Shown one piece after another: positions 9,394-18,211 of a DNA stretch of 64,000 nucleotides. Under the pieces are notes generated by a model, which searched no databases, was not told the origin of the DNA, and was given only the letters and a program-made list of their open reading frames with translations. Numbering within the stretch: the stretch's first letter is position 1; each line of letters begins with the position of its first letter. Origin of the DNA: JACCXG01 sp963836735 (GTDB lineage: Bacteria > Acidobacteriota > Vicinamibacteria > Vicinamibacterales > 2-12-FULL-66-21). The stretch spans positions 310,001 to 374,000 of the forward strand of contig CAWIKP010000018.1 in the NCBI GenBank assembly GCA_963836735.1, written 5' to 3'. The position numbers and the translations under genes were made by a program.

Positions 9394-10660
9394 TTCGCCC
9401 TCCTGATCATCTCGGGCGCCGGGCGCCGGGTTGCGATGCGATCCCCTGGTTCGACGCCCGAGGCGAGGATGGCCTGCTCCCGGCCGCGGCGTTTCACCTC
9501 GACGCGGGTCGCCACGAACTCGGAGCCGACCAGGCGGTAGACGTTTGGCGCGCCGTCCTGCTGGAAGATCGCTTCGGAGGGCACCAGCACGACATCAGGA
9601 ATGCGCTCGGTCGCAATCCGGGCGACCGCGGTCATGCCCGGGACGGATCTTCGGGTCGACATCGATCAGGACCAGATTGAGGTTGAAGTTCTTCGGCGGC
9701 GGCCATCCCGAGGTGAAATCGACCTTGGCCAGCACCGAAATGTCGTTGATGCGCGCTTTGAACTCGCGGCCGGGTATCGCCTCGATCCGGACGATCGCAT
9801 CCTGTCCGGTCTGGAGCCGCCCGCGATCGGATTCGTCGAGACGCGCTTCCAGGTGGACGGACGAGAGGTCGGGAAGCTCCAGGATCGACGCGCCGGGCCA
9901 GGCGCGGTCGCCCTCGCGGAACTCCTGCTCGCTGCCCCACGTGCTTGCCGCGCGAAAATTCGGGAGGATGTTGACGAGCCCGGCTGCCGGCGCCTTCACT
10001 TCGAGATTCTGCAGCCCGCGCTCGGCGCGCTGCAGGTCGGCAATCGCCTTCTCGCGCTTGCGTTGGCGCGCCGCGACGTCCGCTTCGACCGACGTGCGAT
10101 CGGACTTGATCTTCTCCTCGAGCTCGCGCAATTTGTGCTCGGCGTCGGCGAGCGCCAGCTTGGCCTTCTCGTTGTCGATCCGCGAGACCGTGTCCCCTTT
10201 GTTCACGTCGAGCTTTGCGCGCTCGATGTCGTAGCGCGACTTCATCAAGGCGGTCGCGTTCTGCTCTTCGGTGATCTTTCCCTGGGCGCGCGCCTGCTCG
10301 ATCTCGGCGTCGGCCTGACGCAGCTCGGTCTGCTTCTCCTGAACCGTCCGTCTTCAGCAGCGAGCCGTCGAACTGCACGACGACCTCGCCGGCCTTCACC
10401 GTGGAGCCGTTCTTCGCCAGCTTCACGATCTGCAGGTCGCCAGACTGCATGGGCGACGTCAGGACGATCGATCGCAGCGGCCTGATGTCGCCGCGGATCT
10501 CGAGGGTGTCGACGAACTCGCCCTTCTTCACCTCGGCCGTCGGCAGATCCGGCACGGCGCTGCCGCGGACGGCATAGGCGCCGACGGCGATCACGGCGAT
10601 GGTCATCACGACCAGGACGATGTTTCGCGGGCGGCGGAGGGCAGCGCGGACGCGCTTCAT
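9390..10660 (-). CDS. HlyD-family periplasmic adaptor 2 (two frameshifts)
   Basis: The translation needs three frames. From ATG 10660 an anchor (IVLVVMTIAVIAVGAYAV) and first lipoyl half (LQIVKLAKNGSTVKAGEVVV) are read. At about nt 10358 one extra base breaks the frame; removing it gives LLKRTVQEKQTEL, continuing into the coiled coil. A second extra base in the CCCGGGC run near 9641 breaks the frame again; removing it restores DPKIRPGMTAVARIA and the C-terminal beta-barrel to the stop at 9390. The reconstructed protein is about 423 residues, normal for the family. Because both lesions are single-base insertions and the flanking sequence is well preserved, sequencing error is more likely than decay. 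Both ends keep the 4-bp overlaps with neighbouring adaptors. It may also be annotated as fragments. Confidence 0.82.
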
Positions 10661-11868
10661 CTTGCAGCTCCCGCCACGTTCCGCGCCAGGACCGCGCCGG
10701 CGTCGACGCCGGACGCTACCACGACTTCGTGGGCGTTCTTCGCGCCGAGCGTGACCTGGCGCTCTTCGAAGGACGAACCCCGCTGCACGCTGACGAACGC
10801 GCGGTCGCCGTCCTGGCGCACGGCGTCGAGCGGCACGACCAGCGCTGCCGGCGTCCGCGCCAGCTCGACGTCGAGCGACGCGGTGAGATCGGGCATGAGA
10901 TTCGGGTGCGATCCCTCGATGTCGATGAGGACCACGAACGCGCGCACCTTGTTCGAGAGGTTCGACATCACGCCGAGCGGGGAGATCTGCGCGACCGTTC
11001 CCGGGAAGTGCAGGTCGGGATAGGCGTCGAGCCCGACCCGGACGGACTGCCCGGTTTGCAGCTCGTTGATGTCTCCCTGATTGACCCTGGCGCGGACGCG
11101 CATCGAGTTCGGATCCACGATGTCCACGATCGGCACGCCGGCGCGGATCTCCTCGCCTTCCTGCACTTCGGCCATCGTGTTCGACTTCCAGATCGACTTC
11201 AGGACCGCCATGCCGCCGAGCGGGGAGAGGATGGCCATGCGTTCGGCGTTGGTTTCGGCCATCTTCATCGCGCTTTCAGCCCGGTCCCGCCGGATCTTCA
11301 GGATGCGGACGTCGGCCTCGGCGGCGTTGCGCTTCAGTTCGTAAGTGGTCTTCAGCTGTTTGAGGGTGGCCTGGGCCTGCTCGAGCGCGAGCGTGTTCTT
11401 CTCGGCATTGATCTTGGGGATCATGTCGTTCTTGACCATCTCGAGCTCGGCCCGCGACACCGAGCTCTCGGCCACCTTGATCTCACTGTCGTCCTTCGCC
11501 GCGGCGGCGCGCTCCTGGGCCTCGCGCTTGCGGATCTGCTGCTCCAGGTCCTGCAGCTCGGCCCGCCGGTCGAGCGCGTTGGTGAGTTGCTGCTGGCGGT
11601 CGAACTCGACGATGAGATCGCCAGGCTTCACGGCGCTGCCCGGCTTGATCAGGCGGGTGATGACGAGGGATGCGGTGTTCGGGCCTGAAAGCCTTGGGGC
11701 GGAAATGGTGGTGGATTGCACCGCTTCCACCGTGCCGCTCAGCCGGATGGCGCGGACGAAGTCGCGACGCGCCACGGTCACGCTGGTCTGACGTCCACGC
11801 GACTCAGCCGTACCGCGCCTGGGCATCGACGGACGTCGCCCGGCAGCCGGCGAGGCAGAGGACGCCAT
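10657..11868 (-). CDS. HlyD-family periplasmic adaptor 3, first gene of the operon
   Basis: A 403-residue adaptor with the HlyD layout: lipoyl half (LVITRLIKPGSAVKPGDLIVEFD), coiled-coil hairpin, second half with GVPIVDIVDPNSMRVRARV, and a barrel domain. As called from ATG 11868 the N-terminus is basic and lacks an export signal. Just upstream, a different frame reads VLCLAGCRATSVDAQ, which resembles a lipobox. A single indel near 11810-11860 could therefore hide a lipoprotein signal; this is inference. The gene ends in an ATGA overlap with adaptor 2. The operon promoter should lie within 11869-12050, between this start and palindromic element B, but I recognise no clear promoter boxes there. 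Confidence 0.85.
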   Translation of the reverse strand: MASSASPAAGRRPSMPRRGTAESRGRQTSVTVARRDFVRAIRLSGTVEAVQSTTISAPRLSGPNTASLVITRLIKPGSAVKPGDLIVEFDRQQQLTNALDRRAELQDLEQQIRKREAQERAAAAKDDSEIKVAESSVSRAELEMVKNDMIPKINAEKNTLALEQAQATLKQLKTTYELKRNAAEADVRILKIRRDRAESAMKMAETNAERMAILSPLGGMAVLKSIWKSNTMAEVQEGEEIRAGVPIVDIVDPNSMRVRARVNQGDINELQTGQSVRVGLDAYPDLHFPGTVAQISPLGVMSNLSNKVRAFVVLIDIEGSHPNLMPDLTASLDVELARTPAALVVPLDAVRQDGDRAFVSVQRGSSFEERQVTLGAKNAHEVVVASGVDAGAVLARNVAGAAR

Positions 11869-12050
11869 GCGAATGAACGGACGCTGCCAGACCGGCGGCG
11901 GCGGCCGGCCTGCGGCGGTGTGCGAACAACATGGAAGGGGCCCCGTTCCCCGATATCAGACGGTTGGGACGCGTCCGTGGTTGGCTGAAATCGCGCGCGA
12001 CACGCGGCCGCAACAGGTATTTGACACCGAAATGGGGTCGAAGGACGCAT

Positions 12051-12194
12051 GTCAACTCCCAACTCCCAACTTCCAACTCCCAAGGGAAGCCGTTCGACAA
12101 CGGGGTGAAGCGGCCGAACGGCTGGTTGGACGCCTTTCACCCCATTGTTCGAAGGTTTCCCTTGGGATGTTGGGAGTTGGAGTTGGGAGTTGAC
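12051..12194. repeat. Long imperfect inverted repeat, CCAACTCCCAA type (element B)
   Basis: Arms of about 59 bp (12051-12109 and 12136-12194) pair imperfectly around a short centre. From the outside in, the arms hold GTCAACTCCCAACTCCC-like units, then CAAGGGAA, then a GTTCGA-ACGGGGTGAA core. The same order is seen in element C at 32614. The element ends one base before the ADOP permease stop codon, so it lies directly downstream of that minus-strand gene. Confidence 0.88.
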
Positions 12195-14838
12195 TCATTC
12201 GTGCCGTAAAGCGACCAGCGGGTCGATCCGGGTAGCGCGTCGTGCCGGGATCGCGCCCGCCGCCAGCGCGGCGGCGAACATCGTCGCGGCGACCGCCGCG
12301 AACGTGGCGAGGTCGGTGGGGGTGGTTTCGAACAGGAACGGGGTGAGCAGCCGCGTGGCTGCGAAGGCGCCGGCACTCCCCAGGACCACGCCAGCCGCGC
12401 CCATCCAGAGCGTTCCACGCAGCACCATCCAGACGACTGCGGCCGCCGGGCCCCGAGCGCCATGCGGACGCCGATTTCGTGGGTGCGCTGCGCGACCGAG
12501 TAGGCCAGGACGCCGTAGACGCCGACGACGGCAAGGAGCAGCGCGAGGACGGCAAACGTGCCGAGCAGCCGCGTGTGGAATCGCGGTTCGGCCGTAGCGA
12601 GGAACACCACGTCGTCCATGAGCGCAATCGACGTCGCGGCCTGGTTCCTGTCGGTATCACGGAGCGCGCTCCTGAGCGCCGGGATGGTCCCGCCGGGATC
12701 GGACGATGTCCTGAGCACGTACGACACGTGGCTCAGGAAGAATCGCTGGCGCACCTGCTCGAACGGCTTGTAGATCGCCGGCCGGGCCGCTTGTGACGGG
12801 CCATACTGCCTCACGTCGTCCACGACGCCGACGATGGTCAGCCAGTCTTCCGCGCGCGCCGGGGTTCGCAGGCTCACCCGGCGGCCGAGCACGTCTTCCA
12901 ACGGATCGAGATGCCTGGCGACGCTCTTGCTGACGATGGCCACCGGGGCACCAGTCGCGCTGTCGCGGCTGTCGAACTCGCGCCCCCGGATGAGGCGAAT
13001 CCCCATTGCCGCGAAATATCCGCCGCTGACGGCTGGCTTGTCGACGACGAAGGGGGCCTCGCCGTCCCTGCCCTCGACACTGAAATCTCCGTTGAGATGT
13101 ATGGTGCCGAGCGGACGCCAGTTCACCAGCCCGACCGCCGTCACGTCCGGAACCATCTTCAGTCGATCGAGGAGATCCCGGTGAAAGACGTGGAGCCTCG
13201 GCACCTCCGAATAGGTGGCTTCCGGGAGATCGAGGTTGAGCGTCACCGCGTGTCTGGTGTCGAAACCCGGATCCACGGCTTGAAGCCGGAGGAAGCTCTT
13301 GAGCAGCAGTCCAGCGCCCGCCAGCAGCACCAGCGCGACGGCGATCTCGCCGACGACGAGGGTGCGCCGCAGGCGCTCCTGGCCGGCACCGAACGTACGC
13401 CCGGCGGTGGGCAGCAGGGACTCCGGGGTGCGGGCCCCGGTCGCGCGCAACGCGGGGATGAGGCCACAGGTGAGCGCCGTCAGCAGCGAAGCGCCGAACG
13501 CGAACGCCATCACCCAGACGTCGATCCGAATCATCTCGAGGCGTGGGACGCGTCCACCGGGTGCGAGCGCAAGAAGCGCCGGCACGGTCCACTGGGCGAC
13601 CAGCAGGCCGGCGGCGCCGCCGGCCAGCGCGAGGATGGCACTTTCGACGAGCAGCTGCCGCACGAGACGCGACCGCGTGGCCCCGAGAGCGACACGCACG
13701 GCGAGCTCACGCCGCCGGTGCGCTCCGCGCGCGAGCAGCAAATGCGCCACGTTGGCGCAGGCCACGAGCAGTACGAAGATCACGGCGCCCGCGAAGATCG
13801 ACAGCGGGCGTCGCACGTGTCCCACCAGCAGCTCTTTGAGCGGAATGAGCCCGATCGTCCAGGCAGAAGCGTCCGCGGGCGGCTGGTGCGGCAGGTCGCG
13901 ACGGACGCTGTCGAACTGCGCGCGTGCCTGATCGATGCTGACGTCAGGCTTCAGCCGTCCGATCACCGGAAACATCATGCTGTTCCCGGCCGAGAGGCGC
14001 AGCACCTGCGGCGTCCAGGCTGCTACACCGGCCGGGAACTGGAAGCCGGCCGGCATGATGCCGATGACCACGCGACGCACTCCGTTCAACGTCACGTCGC
14101 GGCCCAGCACCGACATGTCGCCACCGTAGCGCTCTTTCCACAGCGCATTGCCCAACACGACGGTCTGCTCGACACCGGTCTTGCCATCGTCAGCGTTGAA
14201 GGTCCGCCCGTACGCCGCCGGGACCCCCAGGACGTCGAAGAATTCCGTCGTGACGCTGCCCGCCTTGATGACGACCGGATCGCCGGCGCCGACCAGCCCG
14301 CCATCGAACGTGGAGAAGGTCGCCAGGTTCGCGAAGGTCTGGTTGCGGTCGTGCAAGGCCACGTAGTTGTGATCCGAGAGGGCCGGCTGGAAGACGAAAG
14401 GATTCCGCGGCGACATGGCGACGAGGTAGAGCCGATCGGGCTGCGGGAAAGGCAGCGGCCGCAGCAGCACGCCGTTGACGACCGCGAACACCGCGACGCT
14501 CGCGCCGATGCCGAGGGTGAGCGTGCCGATGGCTGCAAGAGTAAAGGCGCGAGCGTGGCTCAGGCTGCGCACGGCGTAGCGCACGTCCTGCGCGCACTCC
14601 TCGACGAGCAGGGTGCCGCGAAACTCGCGGCACTCCTCTTTGCGCCGCTGCACGCCGCCCATTGCGACCAGCGCCGCGCGCCGCGCCGCCTCCGGCGGCA
14701 TTCCCCGCTCGAGGTTGGCTTCAATGAGGTGGTCGACGTGCCTCGCAGCTCCTCGTCGAGGTCGGCGTCGAGGGCGCGGCCGCGAAACAGGGAACGGACC
14801 CGCATCGTGATCACATGTAACCAGCGTTCGAACGGCAT
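12195..14838 (-). CDS. ADOP-family ABC permease 1 (two frameshifts)
   Basis: A large orphan permease of the acidobacterial duplicated type. The N-terminal cytosolic helix segment (MPFERWLHVITMRVRSL) contains LDADLDEELR. It is followed by two MacB-PCD/FtsX cassettes, with four visible membrane clusters such as FTLAAIGTLTLGIGASVAVF and IFVLLVACANVAHLLLARG. One frameshift near 14745 separates LDEELRG from HVDHLIEANLERG; a second near 12447 separates the last helices (RGTLWMGAAGVVLGSAG) and the RIDPLVALRHE end. Each is explained by one missing base. The ATG at 14838 is preferred because GGAGGAAGG lies about 10 nt upstream. A PadR regulator is encoded immediately upstream, a pairing well known for this family. 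The substrate is unknown. Reconstructed length is about 880 residues. Confidence 0.87.
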
Positions 14839-14877
14839 CGTCGGGCCCTTCCTCCGCCCTGGCTTCAAGTGACGGCG

Positions 14878-15213
14878 TTATACCTGGTCGAGGCGCATGA
14901 CTCCGGTGATCGCCGCAGACAGCCGATCCCAGTTCGCCGCTTCCCTGTCGAGATGCCTGCGGCCCGGCCGCGTCAGCGAATAGAACTTGGCGCGCCGGTT
15001 GTTCTCGGTGGGCTTCCATTCGGCTGTGATCCAGCCTTCGTTCTCGAGCTTGTGGAGCGCGGGATAGAGCGAGCCGTCGCTGACCTGGAGGACCTCGCCC
15101 GACACTTGACGGAGGCGAATGCCGATGGCCCAGCCGTGCAGCGGCTCGAGCGCGAGGATCTTCAGAATCAGGAGATCGAGCGTTCCCTGAACGAGATCGG
15201 AGGGTTTACTCAT
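14878..15213 (-). CDS. PadR-family transcriptional regulator
   Basis: A 111-residue winged-helix protein. It opens with SDLVQGTLDLLILKILALEP and contains HGWAIGIRLRQVSGEVLQVS, then DGSLYPALHKLENEGWI, the PadR recognition-helix signature. The start at 15213 (MSKPSDLVQ) is chosen because this is the usual N-terminus of the family. An upstream in-frame start at 15261 would translate a W/Q-rich segment made by a tandem DNA repeat. PadR proteins repress adjacent transporters and respond to small ligands. The stop lies 39 bp from the ADOP permease start on the same strand, so the pair probably forms one transcript and the regulator probably controls it. Confidence 0.9.
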   Translation of the reverse strand: MSKPSDLVQGTLDLLILKILALEPLHGWAIGIRLRQVSGEVLQVSDGSLYPALHKLENEGWITAEWKPTENNRRAKFYSLTRPGRRHLDREAANWDRLSAAITGVMRLDQV

Positions 15214-15218
15214 CGTCC

Positions 15219-15251
15219 ATTGCCAAGATTGCCAAAATTGCCAAGATTCAT
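15219..15251. repeat. Tandem TTGCCAA repeats just upstream of padR
   Basis: Three near-identical units on the plus strand, TTGCCAAGA, TTGCCAAAA and TTGCCAAGA, sit directly before the padR start codon. On the coding strand they read as repeated CTTGGCAAT. They could be an operator array or a microsatellite-like expansion. No function is established. Confidence 0.6.
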
Positions 15252-15320
15252 AAGGCTGCACTTATTCGAAGATCCCGCGCGTCGCCACCCACTAAGACAC
15301 CCGGCAGCGCTTTCCCTCGG

Positions 15321-15358
15321 TTACCGAGAGGCAACTATATGCCTCTTCCTCTCGGTAA
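15321..15358. other. Stem-loop in the padR upstream region
   Basis: TTACCGAGAGGCA at 15321-15333 pairs with TGCCTC(TTCC)TCTCGGTAA at 15340-15358, leaving a short AT-rich loop (ACTATA) and a small bulge. It lies about 110 bp upstream of the padR start. It could be a regulatory hairpin or an operator palindrome; only the pairing is directly seen. Confidence 0.5.
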
Positions 15359-15376
15359 GCAAGGGGAACAGTCTCC

Positions 15377-15500
15377 GGGGCTCGGGACTCGGGGACTCGG
15401 TCAAGCCCAGCGGTTAAGACGGTCAGCCCGGCCAGTCCAAGCGGCTGGTTGCTTCTGAATACCACCGACCCTGCCGAGCCCCGAGTCCCGAGCCCCGAGT
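15377..15500. repeat. Inverted repeat, GGGCTCGGGACTC type (element F)
   Basis: The left arm 15377-15400 and right arm 15474-15499 are near-perfect reverse complements composed of GGGGCTCGGGACTCGGGG units. The element sits 11 bp beyond the stop of the minus-strand kinase gene, the same placement as the CCAA-type elements. A second element of this sequence type occurs at 55623-55749. Confidence 0.85.
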
Positions 15501-15510
15501 CAGCGAATCT

Positions 15511-17894
15511 TTAGCTGCCGCAGGAATAGGCGATGGCGATGATGAAGAGAACGAGGACGAGCAGCGCGAGCGCGCCGTGCGTCCACGTCAGCGAGATGAC
15601 ACTCAACGGTCCGGAAAGCATATCCGGCACACGCATCCTGACCGGCGCCGGATGGGACCCTGGCGCCGGTGCTGACTGGACGCGAGGATTCTGGACAGCC
15701 GCGCGTTCGACGTGCGGGTACTGGTCCCGACGTGAGGAACGGGCTGGGACGATGACGGGCGCGCCGCGACGGGGCCGGTCAGGGCCGGGCGAATGGCGCT
15801 TTCCTCGCGCCGACGTTTCTGCCGGCGCAGCTCCGTTTCGAGCTCCGCAATCACCGGTGCCACCAGCTCCTGCGGAGAGAACTCGTGCAGTGTGGCCAGC
15901 GCCGCCTGGTGGTCGCCGGCCACGAACTGCCGCCGCGCCTGCATCGCGACCGCCGCCGCGCGGCGGCGAACTTCTCCTTCGAGACGGCGGGGGCCCTGTC
16001 GGATCGCGGGTGCGCTCCTTCGCCGCGATTGGCTCCGGCGCCGGCGACCTCAACACGGTCGGTTCCACCGCACCATCGCTGCCGCTCGGCCTCCTGCGCC
16101 TGACGCTGCCGGACGAGCGCCTCGTGCGCCCGCCGCTGACGGTCGGCTTCTTCCTGTGCGCGACGCTGCCGCTCGGCCTCGTCGCGGCGCTGGCGTTCGA
16201 GCTGCCGCTCTTCCGCTTCGAGTGCGGCCAGCGTCTCCTGGACGACCGTCACCGGCGGCTCGAATGCGCGGAGCGCGGCGAGCGCGCCGGCGTGATCCCC
16301 GCGCTTCGCGCGCTGCTGTGCATCGCTGACCGCGACCTGGGCCCGGCGCTCAATCTCCTGCTGCCGCCGCCGTTGCTCGATCGCAGCTTCCGCACGCGCC
16401 TTCAGATCGAGCGCTTCCTGCTGCTCCGGCTCCTGGTTGAGCGCTTCGGTGGCTGCCTTCACCGCCGAGTCGAACTCGCCATTCTCGAAGCGCTGCCGCG
16501 CCCGCTCGACCGCGACGGTCACCGCGCGCGCGCGTTCGCGTGCGGTGCGTTGTTCGTCGCGCCGTGCCGCGATCTGCTGGTGCAGCGCCTGCGCGTCGCT
16601 CGCATCCGGACGCACCTGGAGTGATTGCGCCACCAGGTGTTCGGCGGCAGAGAGGGAGCCCCGCGACAGTGCCGACCGCGCGTCCGCGAGCCAGTGCTGG
16701 ACCTGCTGGTCCTCGAGCGCGACGTGCGCGGCGTGAAGCATCTCGAGCGCGCGCGCCTCGCCGGTGTCGAGGATCAGCGCGAGCTCGCACTGCTCGATGG
16801 CGGCCTCGTGCCGGCCGGCCTCCAGATGATTCCGGGCCTCGACGATGTACCTGTCGATCTGGTCCGCGCGGCGCCGGGCCAGGGCTTCGCGGGACGGGAG
16901 CCGGACGCCGCCAATCGGGGTCTTCCGCTCCGGCGAACTGCTGCTGTCGGCGCGAACGCTGCCCGACCCGGGCGTGTGGGGATCGGCGGGCGCACGGGGG
17001 GCGCACCGGGCGGCGCGCCGGGGGCGCGGGCCGTTCCACGCGAACCGTCGTCGAATCCGCCAGGGCGACGATGTTGTCCTTGGCCCTGACACAGGCTGCC
17101 GAGAACGCGCTCAGGCTCTGAAAACGCTTGTCCGGATCCCGGTCGAGCGCCATGTTGACGACCGCCTCGAGCTGCGTGTCGATCATCGGGAACAGCTGCC
17201 GGATCGGCCGCGGGCTCTCGTGCGCGATCCGGTGCATCACCACGTGCGGGGAGTCGCCGGAAAAGGCCTTCTGCCAGGTCAACAGCTCGTACATGACGAG
17301 GCCGACCGCGAAGATGTCGCTGCGATGATCGGCGGGCCGTCCCATCGCCTGCTCGGGCGACATGTAGTGAGGCGTACCCAGCATCGCGCCGGCCCGCGTC
17401 AGGCCGCTCGTCGCGGCATCAGCGACGATGCGCGCGAGACCGAAGTCGAGGATCTTGAGAACGCCGTCCGCCGTCAGCATCAGGTTCGCCGGCTTGATGT
17501 CGCGGTGGATGATCCCCATCTTGTGCGCGTGGCCGAGGCCGGAGCACAACTGGAGGATCAGTTCGAGGCGGCGAATCAGGCGCAGCGGCGCTCGGCGGCG
17601 GATGACCTCGCTGAGCGTCTCGCCATCGATGTACTCCATCGCGATGAACGGCTGTCCCTGGTCCTCGCCGACATCGTAGATGGTGATGATGTTGGGATGG
17701 GTCAGACGCGCCGCGGAGCGGGCTTCCCCGGCGAACCGCTGCTTGATCTCGTCGTTGAAGACCGACAGGACCTTGAGCGCAACGGTCCGATCGAGGACCG
17801 GATCGCGGGCCAGATACAGCAACCCCATGCCGCCCTCGCCCAGGCGATCAAGGACTTCGTACCGGCCGATTCGCTGCGGCAGAGGAGATTTCAC
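15511..17894 (-). CDS. Pkn-type Ser/Thr kinase with repeat stalk and C-terminal membrane helix (frameshifted)
   Basis: The kinase head (residues about 10-270) is complete: IGRYEVLDRLGEGGMGLLYL glycine loop, VALK lysine, IIHRDIKPANL catalytic loop, LDFGLAR and GTPHYMSPEQ. Degenerate helical repeats follow (AIEQCELALILDTGEA, GDHAGALAALRAFEPP), then a charged Gln/Arg coiled coil, then a terminal membrane helix ALALLVLVLFIIAIA ending SCGS. Reading to the stop at 15511 needs at least three frame changes: near 17000 in G-runs, near 16000, and near 15720. Full length is about 795 residues. The start is GTG 17894, before SPLPQRIGRYE. It is divergent from the second kinase at 18212, with which it shares the N-terminal QRIGRY motif. 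The repeat GDHQAALATLHEFSPQ near the C-terminus matches the signature in the second kinase and the CHAT protein. Confidence 0.85.
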
Positions 17895-18211
17895 GACCGC
17901 TGATCAACTACAGCAAAGCCCGCACCGGACACCGTCCCGGGCGCGGGCGGCTGTCAGGCAGGGGCCCGGATGGAAGCTCACGCCGGACAACCCGGTTTCT
18001 GAGGGGTCATTCTTACACGGATGCCGGGAGCGCGCGCGGGGCCAGACAGCGAAACGGTCGGGGAAAGCCTGCCAGCCGTATCCCTTTCGTCTGCGCTTCC
18101 CGCGGTAAGCCGGCTCTCATTGCCCTCGAGGACGGTCCTCGCGGCAAACCCCAGCGGCTGAAAGCTCCGTGGTAACGTGAGGGCGGCCGCCGGGGGTGCG
18201 GCCCCTTTTCA
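17895..18211. promoter_or_regulatory. Divergent intergenic region between the two kinase genes
   Basis: These 317 bp must hold promoters for both kinases. I see no confident -35/-10 boxes. A perfect 7-bp palindrome (CGAGGAC-G-GTCCTCG, 18127-18141) lies about 70 bp before the plus-strand kinase start and could be an operator or a hairpin. No Shine-Dalgarno sequence is obvious before either start codon. Confidence 0.4.

Noticed and set aside
18120..18180. A GGCAAACC-like segment before the kinase at 18212 that recalls a c-di-GMP-I riboswitch.
   Set aside because: The conserved ACGCAAAGCC core and the downstream GGGTTACC-type element are missing, and the segment does not fold into the expected three-helix junction by eye.
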